Shown: positions 52,107-61,388, numbered from the stretch's first letter. The stretch: DNA of 64,000 nucleotides from Erysipelothrix piscisicarius (GCF_003931795.1 NZ_CP034234.1:1550001-1614000); one strand, 5' to 3'. The notes: a model not told the origin generated them from the sequence alone. Made by a program: numbers and translations.

Positions 52107-52811
52107 TTATTTTTTAATAAAAGCCATGATTCGCTCATAGTCTTCAATATAATCAACTTCACCCCAGAAATTTGGCGCAACATTTTTCACATGAATTGGT
52201 TGTTCTTCAATCATGGAATATAAAATATTTTCCCACCATAATCCATGTTGTTGCGAATCAATTAAGATTTCTAAACGTTGTAAGAATTCAGGTAAGAAGT
52301 CTGAAGATAATTTCGCAATCCCAACATACTCCCCAGTAATATCATCCCCTGTTAATTCCTTACCATGTTTGATGAGGATATCATTTTCATAGTAGAATTT
52401 GTAATCACTTTCTTCTTTACGAGTATCATCCGAGAACAATACCGGTGATTTTTTCTCAGCTAAGATAATATCAAGAGTTTTTTGTTCCAAGAATACATCC
52501 GCATTCATGATTAATACATCTTCTTCTGGTTGAAAGAAATCTTTCGCAAACCAAATTGAAGCAACACTATTTGTTACGTCATAGAATGGATTATAGTAAA
52601 ACTTAACATCTTTACCTTTAAGTGCTTCACGAATGTATTGACCTTCATATCCTAATACGATTGCAATATCGTTGATGCCATTTTTATTGAATAATTCAAT
52701 TGTGTATTCGATAAGTGGTTGTCCCCCGATATCAACAGTACATTTAGGTCTTCCTTCTAAATAACGGCTAATACGAGTTCCTCTTCCTGCTGCTAATAAT
52801 ACTAATTTCAT
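52107..52811 (-). CDS. LicC-like sugar/choline-phosphate nucleotidyltransferase
   Basis: 234 residues of the nucleotidyltransferase fold. LVLLAAGRGTRI and the following RPKCTVDIGGQPLIEYTI form the NTP-binding signature. YNPFYDVTNSVASIWFAKD and VLIMNADVFL are characteristic of LicC-type CTP:phosphocholine cytidylyltransferases and the related CTP:2-aminoethylphosphonate enzyme PntC. The start overlaps the preceding stop (TAATG). The upstream PhnW-like aminotransferase suggests 2-aminoethylphosphonate, but phosphocholine is also possible because the surface protein nearby has choline-binding-type repeats. The product would decorate a surface glycan. Confidence 0.82.
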   Translation of the reverse strand: MKLVLLAAGRGTRISRYLEGRPKCTVDIGGQPLIEYTIELFNKNGINDIAIVLGYEGQYIREALKGKDVKFYYNPFYDVTNSVASIWFAKDFFQPEEDVLIMNADVFLEQKTLDIILAEKKSPVLFSDDTRKEESDYKFYYENDILIKHGKELTGDDITGEYVGIAKLSSDFLPEFLQRLEILIDSQQHGLWWENILYSMIEEQPIHVKNVAPNFWGEVDYIEDYERIMAFIKK

Positions 52812-53884
52812 TAGATTATACCTCTTTCTGTAAGTGAATCGAGCGCATTATATAATGTCTCCATATTTTCTTGAGTGATTTCACCAATGTGCGAAACCCT
52901 TAAAACAGAATCTGCATAAACACCACCACTCGGTGTTACCCAGATTTCATATTCATCCTTTAGAACCGTAAAAATTTCTTTTGCTGATTTACCTTCTGGA
53001 ACAAAAAGCGCCGTTACTGCATTCGAACTAGAATTGGTGACACACTTGAAACCGTAATCTTCAATTTTTGATCGAAATGACATTGCGAGTGCTCTTGTAT
53101 TTCCAATTGTTTGTTCAATGCCATCTTGCTTAACTTGTTTAAGTCTTAGATTCAGTTGTAAAACAATACCAACAGCCGGTGTAAACGGTGTTTGGCCCCG
53201 CTTCGCATTTGATAGTGCACTCTTTAAATCTAAGTAATAGCATGGACGTTTGTTCTCATCGACACGTCGTTGAGCATCTTCAGACAACACAAGAATTGAA
53301 AGTCCTGGAGGCAATGCTAAAGCCTTTTGAGACCCGGTAATGAGAATATCAATATTGGACTTCTCCATCATAATTTCATCCGCTAAAAACGCACTGATTG
53401 CATCCACAATCAAGAATAGATTATTACGTTTACAAAACGCCGAAATTAAATCGATATCATATAAAACACCTGAAGATGTTTCATCTAAATTCACCAGAAA
53501 TCCTGTAAATCCAGCATTCTCATAAGGTTCTAAATCAGATGATGTCAAACTTTGACCAAAATCTAAATCAATGGATTCAAAATTCACATCATAAACAGAA
53601 CATATTTCACAAAAACGAGCTCCAAAAGAGCCGCCATTAACAATTAAAAACTTATCGTTTTCCTTTGCGCAATTCACAATTGCTGCATCCATAGCAGCTG
53701 TACCCGATCCCGTTAAGACCACTACTTTGTCTTCATCTCGAGCACCGCAAATTTCCTTAACGATTGATTCATTTTCCAACATAACATCTGAAAATTCAGG
53801 TGTTCTAAAGTATGGAACAGGCTCAGCACCAACATCCATTATGTCTTGACGCATCATGACCGGCCCAACTGTAAAATTAAGCAT
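52811..53884 (-). CDS. PhnW-like class V aminotransferase
   Basis: 357 residues, PLP-dependent. The PLP-binding lysine is in ITGSQKALALPPGLS, the phosphate-binding turn is VLTGSGTAAMDAAIVNC, and the PLP-contacting Asp is in LFLIVDAISAF. The N-terminal NFTVGPVMM and the overall pattern match 2-aminoethylphosphonate-pyruvate and alanine-glyoxylate aminotransferases. Paired and translationally coupled with the LicC-like gene, it could interconvert 2-aminoethylphosphonate and phosphonoacetaldehyde. No PEP mutase or phosphonopyruvate decarboxylase is in this window, so the route is only partly supported here. Confidence 0.78.
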   Translation of the reverse strand: MLNFTVGPVMMRQDIMDVGAEPVPYFRTPEFSDVMLENESIVKEICGARDEDKVVVLTGSGTAAMDAAIVNCAKENDKFLIVNGGSFGARFCEICSVYDVNFESIDLDFGQSLTSSDLEPYENAGFTGFLVNLDETSSGVLYDIDLISAFCKRNNLFLIVDAISAFLADEIMMEKSNIDILITGSQKALALPPGLSILVLSEDAQRRVDENKRPCYYLDLKSALSNAKRGQTPFTPAVGIVLQLNLRLKQVKQDGIEQTIGNTRALAMSFRSKIEDYGFKCVTNSSSNAVTALFVPEGKSAKEIFTVLKDEYEIWVTPSGGVYADSVLRVSHIGEITQENMETLYNALDSLTERGII

Positions 53885-54109
53885 ATTTCCCTCCTTAATT
53901 GTATCATCATATATTTATTAAGCAACATCGACGAAAACAATCAAACTTTATATATTAAACAACACTATTATACCTTATTTTCGAATCTAATAAAATTCTT
54001 AAATACAAATTATTTCCGATGAGACCGCATTAATACTAATTTTTATTGAATTGGTATATAATTGAGAGACCGTTAATCCCCATTTTTGATACAAGGAGGT
54101 ATCACTGTC

Positions 54110-55252
54110 TTGAAAAAATATATTGTAGTGATTAGTTTAGGTTTGATGTTGATGATTTCAGTTGTCTCAATATTAAGTCCCGATCGATCTCGTTCAGCGT
54201 TAGAATATCGAAATCTTGCCCAGTTCCCAACTGCCGATATTCCAACCATAGTCGATGGAACATTCTTCGACAATCTCGAAACATATTCACTTGATCAACT
54301 TGTGTTTCGGGATCACATTTTGAAATCAAGTTCCAAAATTGATAAATATTTGTTGAAGTCAATTCGAAAGAATCATTTTATCAGCAAATCTGGTTATCTT
54401 TTGGAATTTGAAGATTATCAAGAACAAACTTTAAATTCGTTAGAAGCATCTTTTGAAAAACCCTTATCGAATCTACAAAGCATGAAGGATGCCACAGAAC
54501 ATCAGGGTGGTCGATTTATTTTTATTGATATCCCACAAAAGTTCGATTATCACCATGACCTCTTCCCTAATTATTTTGCAACAAATACTGTCCATAAATT
54601 AAACTACAATCACGCACTTCGTACACGTGCCGAAGCGGAACATATTCGGTCCATATCTAGCTCCAATGTTTTTTCTGAAAACAATTTGCTTGAGCCGTAT
54701 TACAAAAGCGACAATCATTATACCGCCGATGCATCGTTATTAATCTATCAAGAACTCATTGCTACCTTAAGCGACACACGCATTCAAGCAAGACCACTCA
54801 ATCATTATGAACGCATTGACTACCACAGTCCTTTTATTGGCAACAATTCTCGGACAATGGCCGATACAAGTTATTCACAAGGCGAGGTCCTTTACTATTA
54901 TAAACCGCTCGATCAATCCCTACCAGAGTATCGACGCTATGAAAACGGTTCGCCATCCGATGAACCCGTTATGATCGAAGATGAAAACATCTCACTTTAT
55001 AGTAATTTTATGAATGGCGATAAGGCGAATACGATTATCCAGACAAAGCGTGATCATTTACCTAAAATACTCTTTATCGGAGACTCATTCACCAATGCAC
55101 TCGAATACCTTGCCATTTATGATTTCAATGAAGTTCATTCTCTGGATTTACGGTCTTATAAAGGTAATGTGTTCGAATACATTGAAAAAAATAAGTTTGA
55201 TGCAGTTGTCTTTGTTCGAAATACACAGCTCAATTTAGTTGAAAAGGAGTAG
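54110..55252 (+). CDS. DHHW/AlgX-like membrane-anchored protein, partner of MBOAT
   Basis: 380 residues. The N-terminal membrane anchor KKYIVVISLGLMLMISVVSI is followed by an extracellular domain. FRDHILKSSSKIDKYLL near 70, YYKSDNHYTADA with a His near 205, and LFIGDSFTNALEYL near 325 resemble the DHHW/AlgJ-AlgX family of O-acetyltransferases of the SGNH fold. TTG at 54110 is the start, ten bases after AAGGAGG. An earlier TTG would place the ribosome-binding site inside the gene. It ends 8 bp before the MBOAT gene, and such pairs O-acetylate surface polysaccharides. Confidence 0.8.
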   Translation: MKKYIVVISLGLMLMISVVSILSPDRSRSALEYRNLAQFPTADIPTIVDGTFFDNLETYSLDQLVFRDHILKSSSKIDKYLLKSIRKNHFISKSGYLLEFEDYQEQTLNSLEASFEKPLSNLQSMKDATEHQGGRFIFIDIPQKFDYHHDLFPNYFATNTVHKLNYNHALRTRAEAEHIRSISSSNVFSENNLLEPYYKSDNHYTADASLLIYQELIATLSDTRIQARPLNHYERIDYHSPFIGNNSRTMADTSYSQGEVLYYYKPLDQSLPEYRRYENGSPSDEPVMIEDENISLYSNFMNGDKANTIIQTKRDHLPKILFIGDSFTNALEYLAIYDFNEVHSLDLRSYKGNVFEYIEKNKFDAVVFVRNTQLNLVEKE

Positions 55253-55260
55253 GAGATACC

Positions 55261-56634
55261 ATGCCCCTCACAAGTTATACATTTTTATTTATATTTCTTC
55301 CGCTTGCAGTTCTTATAAACCTTGCTACGCACGGAAAATACAAAACTTCACTGCTCGCAATCCTCAATTTAATTTTTATCAGTTATCTCGGACTTGTTCC
55401 GTTGTTGATTATTATCATATCGATGCTAACGTATTTTTATGCAGCATCAATCTTACATAAAAATCCTAATAAGGTTCTATTTATCACCACTATTAGTGTA
55501 AATATCCTTGTCTTGGTTTTCTTTAAGTATAAACCACTTTTTATCGCAACAACAAATCTTACATTTTTAGAAGGAATCATGGCTCCTCTTGGAATCTCTT
55601 TCTATACATTCCAAGGGATTGCATATCTGGCTGATGTCACTTATCGAAACCGCAAGCCTGAGACAGATTTACTCAAATTTAGTGCTTTCTTTATGCTATT
55701 TATGACTATCACTTCCGGTCCGATTTTAAGATATGATGAAACTAAGATCGATGATCCTGCTGTATCCAGTGACATGCTCTATAATGGTTTTACCCGCTTC
55801 ACAATCGGTTTATTTAAGAAAGCTTATTTAGCTGCTAATTTTGGATTAATCGCCTCAAAAGTTTATAAAGGCCTCTATATAACTGCTTTCTTTACAGGAA
55901 CAGCATGGCTTGGTTCCATTGCTTTTATGCTTCAATTATATCTCGACTTTTCAGGCTATACTGACATGGCATTGGGAATTGGTGAAATGTTGGGAATTAA
56001 CCTTCCTGAGAACTTTAATTTCCCCTACCTCGCAACCTCATTTAGTGATTTTTGGAAACGATGGCATATCACCCTTACACGATGGTTCAAAGACTATATT
56101 TATATTCCACTTGGCGGCAATCGCAAAGGACCAACACGCACTTATTTGAATATGTTAATAGTTTGGCTCATTACCGGTTTTTGGCACGGGTCTTCCCTTA
56201 ACTTTATTATTTGGGGATGCTTCAACTTCTTAATTATCATCTTAGAACGCAATGTATGGGGTGATACGCTAAAGAAAACACCACGTGTTATCCAGCATCT
56301 TGTTACCTTACTCTTAATTAATATTGGTTGGGTCTTCTTTCGTGCCTCCTCCCTTGAACAAGCATTCGATTTTATCTCGAAAATGTTCATCTGGGATATG
56401 AATCAAATCGGCGTTAAACAAATTCTAACGTATGTCCTATCACGCCCACTCGATTGGGTCCTTGCAATTTTATTTTGCACGCCAATCGTTTCAACATTCT
56501 TTACGCGATGGAGCGAGAGTGAAATAAAATGGCAACAGATAGCAAGTATGATTCTAATCGTAGGATTATTTATACTCGGAATTATCTTTGTCATTACAAG
56601 TTCATTTAAGGCCTTTATTTACCAACAATTTTAA
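55261..56634 (+). CDS. MBOAT family O-acyltransferase (AlgI/DltB-like)
   Basis: 457 residues, polytopic membrane protein with about ten helices. It moves acetyl (or another acyl) groups across the membrane. Family motifs are PLGISFYTFQGIAYL near 115, YLDFSGYTDMALG near 225, FWKRWHITLTRWFKDYIYIP near 265 and the catalytic His in ITGFWHGSSLNFIIWG near 305. GGAG precedes the ATG. With the upstream AlgX-like protein it forms a two-gene acetylation unit. Target glycan unknown; the capsule or wall polymer made with the nearby sugar transferase is a reasonable candidate. Confidence 0.9.
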   Translation: MPLTSYTFLFIFLPLAVLINLATHGKYKTSLLAILNLIFISYLGLVPLLIIIISMLTYFYAASILHKNPNKVLFITTISVNILVLVFFKYKPLFIATTNLTFLEGIMAPLGISFYTFQGIAYLADVTYRNRKPETDLLKFSAFFMLFMTITSGPILRYDETKIDDPAVSSDMLYNGFTRFTIGLFKKAYLAANFGLIASKVYKGLYITAFFTGTAWLGSIAFMLQLYLDFSGYTDMALGIGEMLGINLPENFNFPYLATSFSDFWKRWHITLTRWFKDYIYIPLGGNRKGPTRTYLNMLIVWLITGFWHGSSLNFIIWGCFNFLIIILERNVWGDTLKKTPRVIQHLVTLLLINIGWVFFRASSLEQAFDFISKMFIWDMNQIGVKQILTYVLSRPLDWVLAILFCTPIVSTFFTRWSESEIKWQQIASMILIVGLFILGIIFVITSSFKAFIYQQF

Positions 56635-56650
56635 CCCTCGAAACAAACAA

Positions 56651-56683
56651 AAAGACCCATGTGATAGGGGTCTTTCTTTTTTT
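56651..56683 (+). terminator. Intrinsic terminator after the MBOAT gene
   Basis: AAAGACCC pairs with GGGTCTTT around nine bases, followed by a long T-run. Confidence 0.85.
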
Positions 56684-56715
56684 AATTCTACTCATTAAGT
56701 AGATTCATTTAAATT

Positions 56716-56803
56716 TGGCGGAGAACATGAGATTCGAACTCACGGAAGCTTTCACTTCGCCACCTTTCCAAGATGGTGCCTTAAGCCACTCGGCCAATTC
56801 TCC
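56716..56803 (-). tRNA. tRNA-Ser (anticodon GGA)
   Basis: 88-base class II tRNA with encoded CCA. The acceptor stem GGAGAAT pairs with GTTCTCC (one wobble). The anticodon stem CCATC/GGTGG has loop TTGGAAA, anticodon GGA. A long variable arm and T-loop GTTCGAATC are present. It decodes UCC and UCU. Confidence 0.93.
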
Positions 56804-56873
56804 AGTGCTTACTTATTATACATAATAATTAAACAGAAAACAATGTATAATATACAAAAAGGAGGCTTTCTTT

Positions 56874-57754
56874 GTGCTACTTATCAATCGAATCAAAAAC
56901 AGTACGCAACTTTCCGATACAGAATCGAAAATTGCGCAGTATATCCTTGAAAATCCGCAACAGGTAAACCAGCTTACAATCCACGAGTTATCAGAAATCA
57001 CATTCGCAAGCGCATCAACCATTACTCGTTTTTGTCGTAAAATGAAAACAGAGGGGTTTAGTGATTTTAAAGTTAAACTCGCGAGCGAATTAAGTTCGTT
57101 TTCAATTACAGAAACACGCATTCGCGACGATGTCCCCTTTCAAAACAATCAATCAAGTGCAGAAATTGTTCAATCTATTTTATCCCTTAATTACCAATCT
57201 ATGAATGACACCTATAATCATATTGATCTTACACAACTTGAACGTATTGCACATCGCATCTACAACGCACCACACATCTATCTCTATGGGTCGGGACAAT
57301 CGTTAATTCTCGCACAGGATTTCCAATATAAATTATTCCGTATTGAACTTGATTGCAATCTCGAAACATCTTTAGGTTTCCAATCGCTCAAGGCCCACAC
57401 CCAACCGCTCGACAGTATTGCACTCATCATTTCCTATTACGGTCAAAACGAGCATAACAAAACGGTTGTCGATTCTTTAGTAGAGCGAAACATCCCTTAT
57501 ATTCTGATTACCGGTCCTTTAATCAACCCTTGTGCGCACATGCCACAGAAGTTGTTCATGTCTCACCACAAGAAGAACTTGTAACCAAGATGGCCTCCTT
57601 CTCGTCGCGTACCTCGATGCAACTGGTTTTGGATTTTATTTATGCGCTAATCTTTGCAATTGATTATGAGAAAAATCAAGAGAATATTGAGAAACACCCC
57701 TGGTACATAAAAAAAGACTCCAATCACGGAACTGACCTAGTTCCTTGGGACTAA
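56874..57754 (+). pseudogene. RpiR-family sugar-phosphate-responsive regulator, frameshifted and 3'-altered by an IS
   Basis: GTG start at 56874 behind AAGGAGG. N-terminal RpiR helix-turn-helix (about 1-77: ENPQQVNQLTIHELSEIT, FASASTITRFCRKM). SIS sugar-isomerase-like domain from about 105 (HIYLYGSGQSLILAQDFQYK; ALIISYYGQNEHN). The frame is lost near 57540: one frame ends CAHMPQKLFM, another continues ATEVVHVSPQEELVTKMASF to the IS. One inserted base makes 294 codons. The IS also replaces the native end (SNHL) by about ten codons from the IS end. The GH4 gene nearby could be a former target. The frameshift may be a sequencing error. Confidence 0.8.
57711..57726. terminator. Left half of a second split bidirectional terminator
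   Basis: AAAAAGACTCCAATCA is a perfect 16-bp complement of 59012-59027. Without the IS and one CAC, it forms a hairpin with a 4-base loop (CCTT) between the convergent RpiR-like and HAD genes. Confidence 0.85.
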
Positions 57755-57767
57755 AGAAAAAACCAAG

Positions 57768-58617
57768 TTAGGATGAAGTTAACCGATAATTTACGGGAGA
57801 TTGATATCCTAGCTTTTCTTGTATTCTATTTTCATTGTAATATTTTAAATAGTTTATCACAGTTTGTGATACAATTTCAGTAGAACCCTTTAGTTCTGGG
57901 TTTAATTCGAATGTTTCACACTTTAGCGAGGCATGAAACGATTCGATAGGAGCATTATCAGCGGGTGTACCCTTACGGGACATACTCATGGTAATGCTTT
58001 TATTTTTTACTTTGAGTTGATACTCTTTTGATGTATAGACACTCCCTTGATCAGAATGAAGAATACATGGCTGAACGATATCCGGAAGTTGATTTAATGT
58101 ATCAACCACACATTCTAGGTTTTGTCTGTCACTCAATGTAGACGCAATAATCTCACCATTATATAAATCCATGATCGTAGATAAATAGAGCATCTTATGG
58201 CCATAAGGGATGTAAGTGATATCTGTCACCAATTTCTCTAGAGGACGTAGTGATTTAAAGTCGCGATTAATGATATTGGGCATAATGATCTTCGGATTTT
58301 TGTTTTTTCGATACCGTTTGACCTTAACACGGCATTGACATTGGTGTTTCTGCATTATCTTTTGAACAGTGTTCTTATTGATAATTCTTTCTTTCGAATT
58401 AATGCAGTTATTTTCGATATCCATAACGAAATTTATTTTCTTTACAAAGTTCAATTACTAATGCTTCATTGACAGAATAATTATTAGACTCTAGTTGCTC
58501 TTTTTTAGTCCAACGGTAATACGTTGACTTAGGTACCCCAAAAAGATGCAAGATATCTTTAAGAGATACAGTGTTGCGATACTCTTCAACGAGCTTGATG
58601 ATTATTTCAGGAACCAC
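57768..58617 (-). pseudogene. IS3-family transposase OrfB, copy 2, frameshifted
   Basis: Better preserved than copy 1: the helix-turn-helix segment reads LFGVPKSTYYRWTKKEQLE as expected. The DDE residues are in LVTDITYIPYG, HSDQGSVYTS and APIESFHASLK. The same one-base loss as in copy 1 (run of A near 58408-58415) separates FRYGYRK from the rest. With that base restored, one continuous orfB would follow the -1 slip at AAAAAAG (58644-58638). Confidence 0.85.
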
Positions 58618-58919
58618 ATCCTTTCTCTTTCCAAATACTTTTTTAATAGTTCAATTTGTTGCTCCAAAGATTTAATTCTAAGTCTTTGTGTTTCTTCGAC
58701 CGTGTCTCCTTCAGGCCCTTTTCCAAAAGTATATTGCTTGCCTACAGGTTGAAAAAATCGATAGTGTTCACCATTTCGATACCATCTCCACCATGTTTTG
58801 ACTTGTGTTACATTTTTTATTCCAAGTTCAGTCTGAATAAACCTGCTTGAGTAGCCTGCCAATTTCATTTCTATAACTTTCATCTTTGTCTCATAGCTAT
58901 GCATAGTTCGTGTTCCCAT
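58602..58919 (-). CDS. IS3-family transposase OrfA, copy 2
   Basis: 105 residues, same as copy 1 apart from one substitution. Helix-turn-helix at the N-terminus, coiled coil near the C-terminus, slippery heptamer in the last 15 codons. The ATG is 14 bases downstream of AGGAGG, an unusually long gap. Confidence 0.88.
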   Translation of the reverse strand: MGTRTMHSYETKMKVIEMKLAGYSSRFIQTELGIKNVTQVKTWWRWYRNGEHYRFFQPVGKQYTFGKGPEGDTVEETQRLRIKSLEQQIELLKKYLERERMWFLK

Positions 58920-59011
58920 ATAAAAACCTCCTATATTGAACTATTTTACAATAATTCTCATACAAGAGGTTTTTTTCTTTAGTCCCACGGAACTAGGTCA
59001 GTTCCCACCTT

Positions 59012-59027
59012 TGATTGGAGTCTTTTT
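59012..59027. terminator. Right half of the second split terminator
   Basis: TGATTGGAGTCTTTTT, the complement of 57711-57726. The stop codon of the HAD gene begins at its end. Confidence 0.85.
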
Positions 59028-59811
59028 AAAATTTGTATTGATCCAGATATTGTTTGACACCATCTTCAGAATTCAAACCACATATCGCGTCCGCAACGTT
59101 CTTTACAGCTGGTGTAGCGTTCTCCATTGCAACACCATGACCTGCATCCTCAATCATATGCAAATCATTATTGTTATCACCAAACGTCATAATTTCTTTC
59201 GCTGTAATACCATATTTATCCATATAGTATTGGAGCCCTACCATCTTATTAATCCGTGGATCCATAAACTCAATCAACTCTTTTTGGGAGTAAAATGCAA
59301 CATACCTTGGATCTGGATTCGCAAGAACATGAGCCTCAATACGTGCTAAGGTTTCTGGTTCTCCACTAAAAATAATCTTTGCATGTGAATCTAAAACCTT
59401 TGAACGGACGTCCACATATTCCAAATCAATATGGGTTCGGACTTCAATATTATAAAAATCCTCAAACTCTGTGTATAACTTGCCAGGTCCCGTTAATACC
59501 GGATTTCCTCCCATTGGCATAAAGGTATCCAAAATTTCACGAATTAAATCTTCGCTTAACGGAAATTGTTCATGAATCTCACCATCCGCAAAATCATACA
59601 CAAATCCTCCGTTATCACAGATTGCGAAATCAAATAATTCTGCAATATCGGGTATACCAAAGACTGCGGAATCCATGGGTCTGCCCGTCGCAACCCCAAA
59701 TTTAATCCCTTGGTGACGTAATTCAAGAATCTTTGCTCGCATTGATGGTGTTAATTCATGATTTGCGTCCAAAAGTGTCCCATCCATATCCGTCGCAATT
59801 AACTTAATCAT
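59026..59811 (-). CDS. HAD-superfamily phosphatase, Cof type
   Basis: 261 residues. HAD motif I is DMDGTLLDANHELTP at the N-terminus (nucleophile Asp and acid Asp), motif II is GVATGRP, the Lys of motif III is in PRINKMVGLQYYMD, and motif IV is TFGDNNNDLHMIEDAG. The C2-type cap lies between. Such enzymes hydrolyse sugar phosphates or flavin/pyridoxal phosphates. The start at 59811 has GAGG upstream. It lies just downstream of the GH4 gene on the same strand but behind a terminator. Confidence 0.9.
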   Translation of the reverse strand: MIKLIATDMDGTLLDANHELTPSMRAKILELRHQGIKFGVATGRPMDSAVFGIPDIAELFDFAICDNGGFVYDFADGEIHEQFPLSEDLIREILDTFMPMGGNPVLTGPGKLYTEFEDFYNIEVRTHIDLEYVDVRSKVLDSHAKIIFSGEPETLARIEAHVLANPDPRYVAFYSQKELIEFMDPRINKMVGLQYYMDKYGITAKEIMTFGDNNNDLHMIEDAGHGVAMENATPAVKNVADAICGLNSEDGVKQYLDQYKF

Positions 59812-59830
59812 ATACTTCCTCAACTTTCAT

Positions 59831-59857
59831 AAAAAAACAGAAGGCAATGCCTCCTGT
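59831..59857 (-). terminator. Intrinsic terminator of the GH4 gene
   Basis: On the minus strand ACAGGAGGCA pairs with TGCCTTCTGT (one mismatch), followed by TTTTTTT. Confidence 0.8.
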
Positions 59858-59877
59858 CCATTATAGCAATTTAATTT

Positions 59878-61257
59878 CTAATCGGCGATGTATTTAACGC
59901 CTTGAGCTTCCAGTTCCGCAATTTTATCTGCAAACTGAGGCAGATAAGCTTTATGGGCCACAAGCATTTCATGAAGCATATCTGTCGTATAATGCCCTGC
60001 TTGAATCATCGGATTAATTGTAAATGCCTGAACCGCTTTCGCATAATTACCCGTAACTGCAGCTTCGATCACCGTTTCTTCCATTGCTTTCATCATTTGT
60101 AATTGACCGCGTGCGGAAGGAGCAAAAGAACCCCAGTTAAACGGTTCTGCACCGTGCGAGGTAATTACACTGGTTACCTCCACAACACAATCATAAGGCA
60201 AATCCGTAATGGTTCCATTATTTTGAGTACTTACCGTCATCACCGTACGTAAGTCATTATGGATGGATGCGATTAATTGACATGCTGCATCAGAATAATG
60301 CGCACCGCCACGTTGTGTAAGTTCTTCAGGTTTATAATTTAAATTTGGATCTTTATATAAATCAAATAAGGCCGCCTCGGTTTGTTGAACGGTTTCAGCA
60401 CGTGTCTTATGATTTGACCAATTTTCCATAAACTCTTCTGTCATATTCCGCGCAATATAATAATAGCGGTGGTAAGAACAAGGAATCATCCCTAAATCAT
60501 GGAGTTGATCAAGATTATACGGTATTGGTGTGATATTTTTTACTTCTTGTACTTTTGAAAATGCACTGTTAGGATCAAACAAACGCTGAATTAATTCTTG
60601 CGTTACTTCTGTTCCATCTTTATCCAAAACACGGTGCCAGTGAAAATGATTAATCCCCGCAAATTTTTCAAACAAGATATTCGCGTCTTCATCATATCCC
60701 ATCGCTTCATGATTAATTTTTGTACATCCAACCGGGATATTGCAAAGACCAATCGTACGTTTCCATCCACCACATTTAATTGCTGCTTCCGTTATAATCC
60801 CCGCTGGATTTGTAAAGTTAATAAGCCATGCATTGGGACATAATGTTTCCATATCGTGAATAATATCAAGAATTACAGGAATGGTTCGAAATGCCTTAAA
60901 TATTCCGCCTGCCCCATTTGTTTCCTGACCCAATGAACCGTATTCCCCGGGAATACGTTCATCACGTTTTCTTGCCTCAAGTTGTCCAACACGAAATTGT
61001 GTCGTCACAAAATCCGCATCTTTGAGCGCTTCACGACGGTCAAGTGTTAATTTTACTTTCCAGTCAAGACCTGCTGCCTCAACCATACGTTGAGCCATTG
61101 CGCCGACAATTTCTAATTTTTCTTTTCCCGCTTCAACATCGACCAACCACAATTCTGAGATATCGATTTGATCGGATCGTTTGATGAAACCTTCCATTAA
61201 CTCCGGTGTGTAGCTGCTGCCACCACCTATCGTAACAATCTTTATTTTTTTAGTCAT
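59878..61257 (-). CDS. 6-phospho-beta-glucosidase, glycoside hydrolase family 4
   Basis: 459 residues, cytosolic. It hydrolyses phosphorylated disaccharides brought in by PTS, using NAD and Mn. NAD-binding motif IVTIGGGSSYTPELMEGF at the N-terminus, QFRVGQLEARKRDERIP near 93, INFTNPAGIITEA near 150, the Mn-binding Cys in IGLCNIPVGCTK near 172 and the metal-binding His in GINHFHWH near 200. Length and motifs match LicH/CelF/BglT-type enzymes. AGGAGG lies upstream of the ATG. No PTS gene is in the window. It is divergent from the lactonase gene; the RpiR-type regulator a few kb away could have controlled it. Confidence 0.92.
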   Translation of the reverse strand: MTKKIKIVTIGGGSSYTPELMEGFIKRSDQIDISELWLVDVEAGKEKLEIVGAMAQRMVEAAGLDWKVKLTLDRREALKDADFVTTQFRVGQLEARKRDERIPGEYGSLGQETNGAGGIFKAFRTIPVILDIIHDMETLCPNAWLINFTNPAGIITEAAIKCGGWKRTIGLCNIPVGCTKINHEAMGYDEDANILFEKFAGINHFHWHRVLDKDGTEVTQELIQRLFDPNSAFSKVQEVKNITPIPYNLDQLHDLGMIPCSYHRYYYIARNMTEEFMENWSNHKTRAETVQQTEAALFDLYKDPNLNYKPEELTQRGGAHYSDAACQLIASIHNDLRTVMTVSTQNNGTITDLPYDCVVEVTSVITSHGAEPFNWGSFAPSARGQLQMMKAMEETVIEAAVTGNYAKAVQAFTINPMIQAGHYTTDMLHEMLVAHKAYLPQFADKIAELEAQGVKYIAD

Positions 61258-61388
61258 AGCCGCCTCCTAAGTACCCAAATTGTATCTCGACTTAAACCAT
61301 CTCACAACCAACTGAATCAAAGATGATTTTCAGTTTCATTTAAGTGTTTTTTACGACGTTAAGTATGAAATTAAATTCCAAATTATTA

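Larger units (their letters stand above)
57728..59005 (-). mobile_element. IS3-family insertion sequence, copy 2 (1278 bp)
   Basis: Same element and same orientation as 46579-47850. Inverted repeats begin GGAACTGACCTAGTTCC at both ends. The 3-bp direct repeat is CAC (57725-57727 and 59006-59008). The differing target duplications of the two copies show independent insertion. It too sits in the loop of an intrinsic terminator. Confidence 0.95.

Noticed and set aside
46579-59005. Composite transposon formed by the two IS copies
   Set aside because: Each copy has its own 3-bp target duplication (CAT and CAC) and each splits its own terminator, so they inserted separately.
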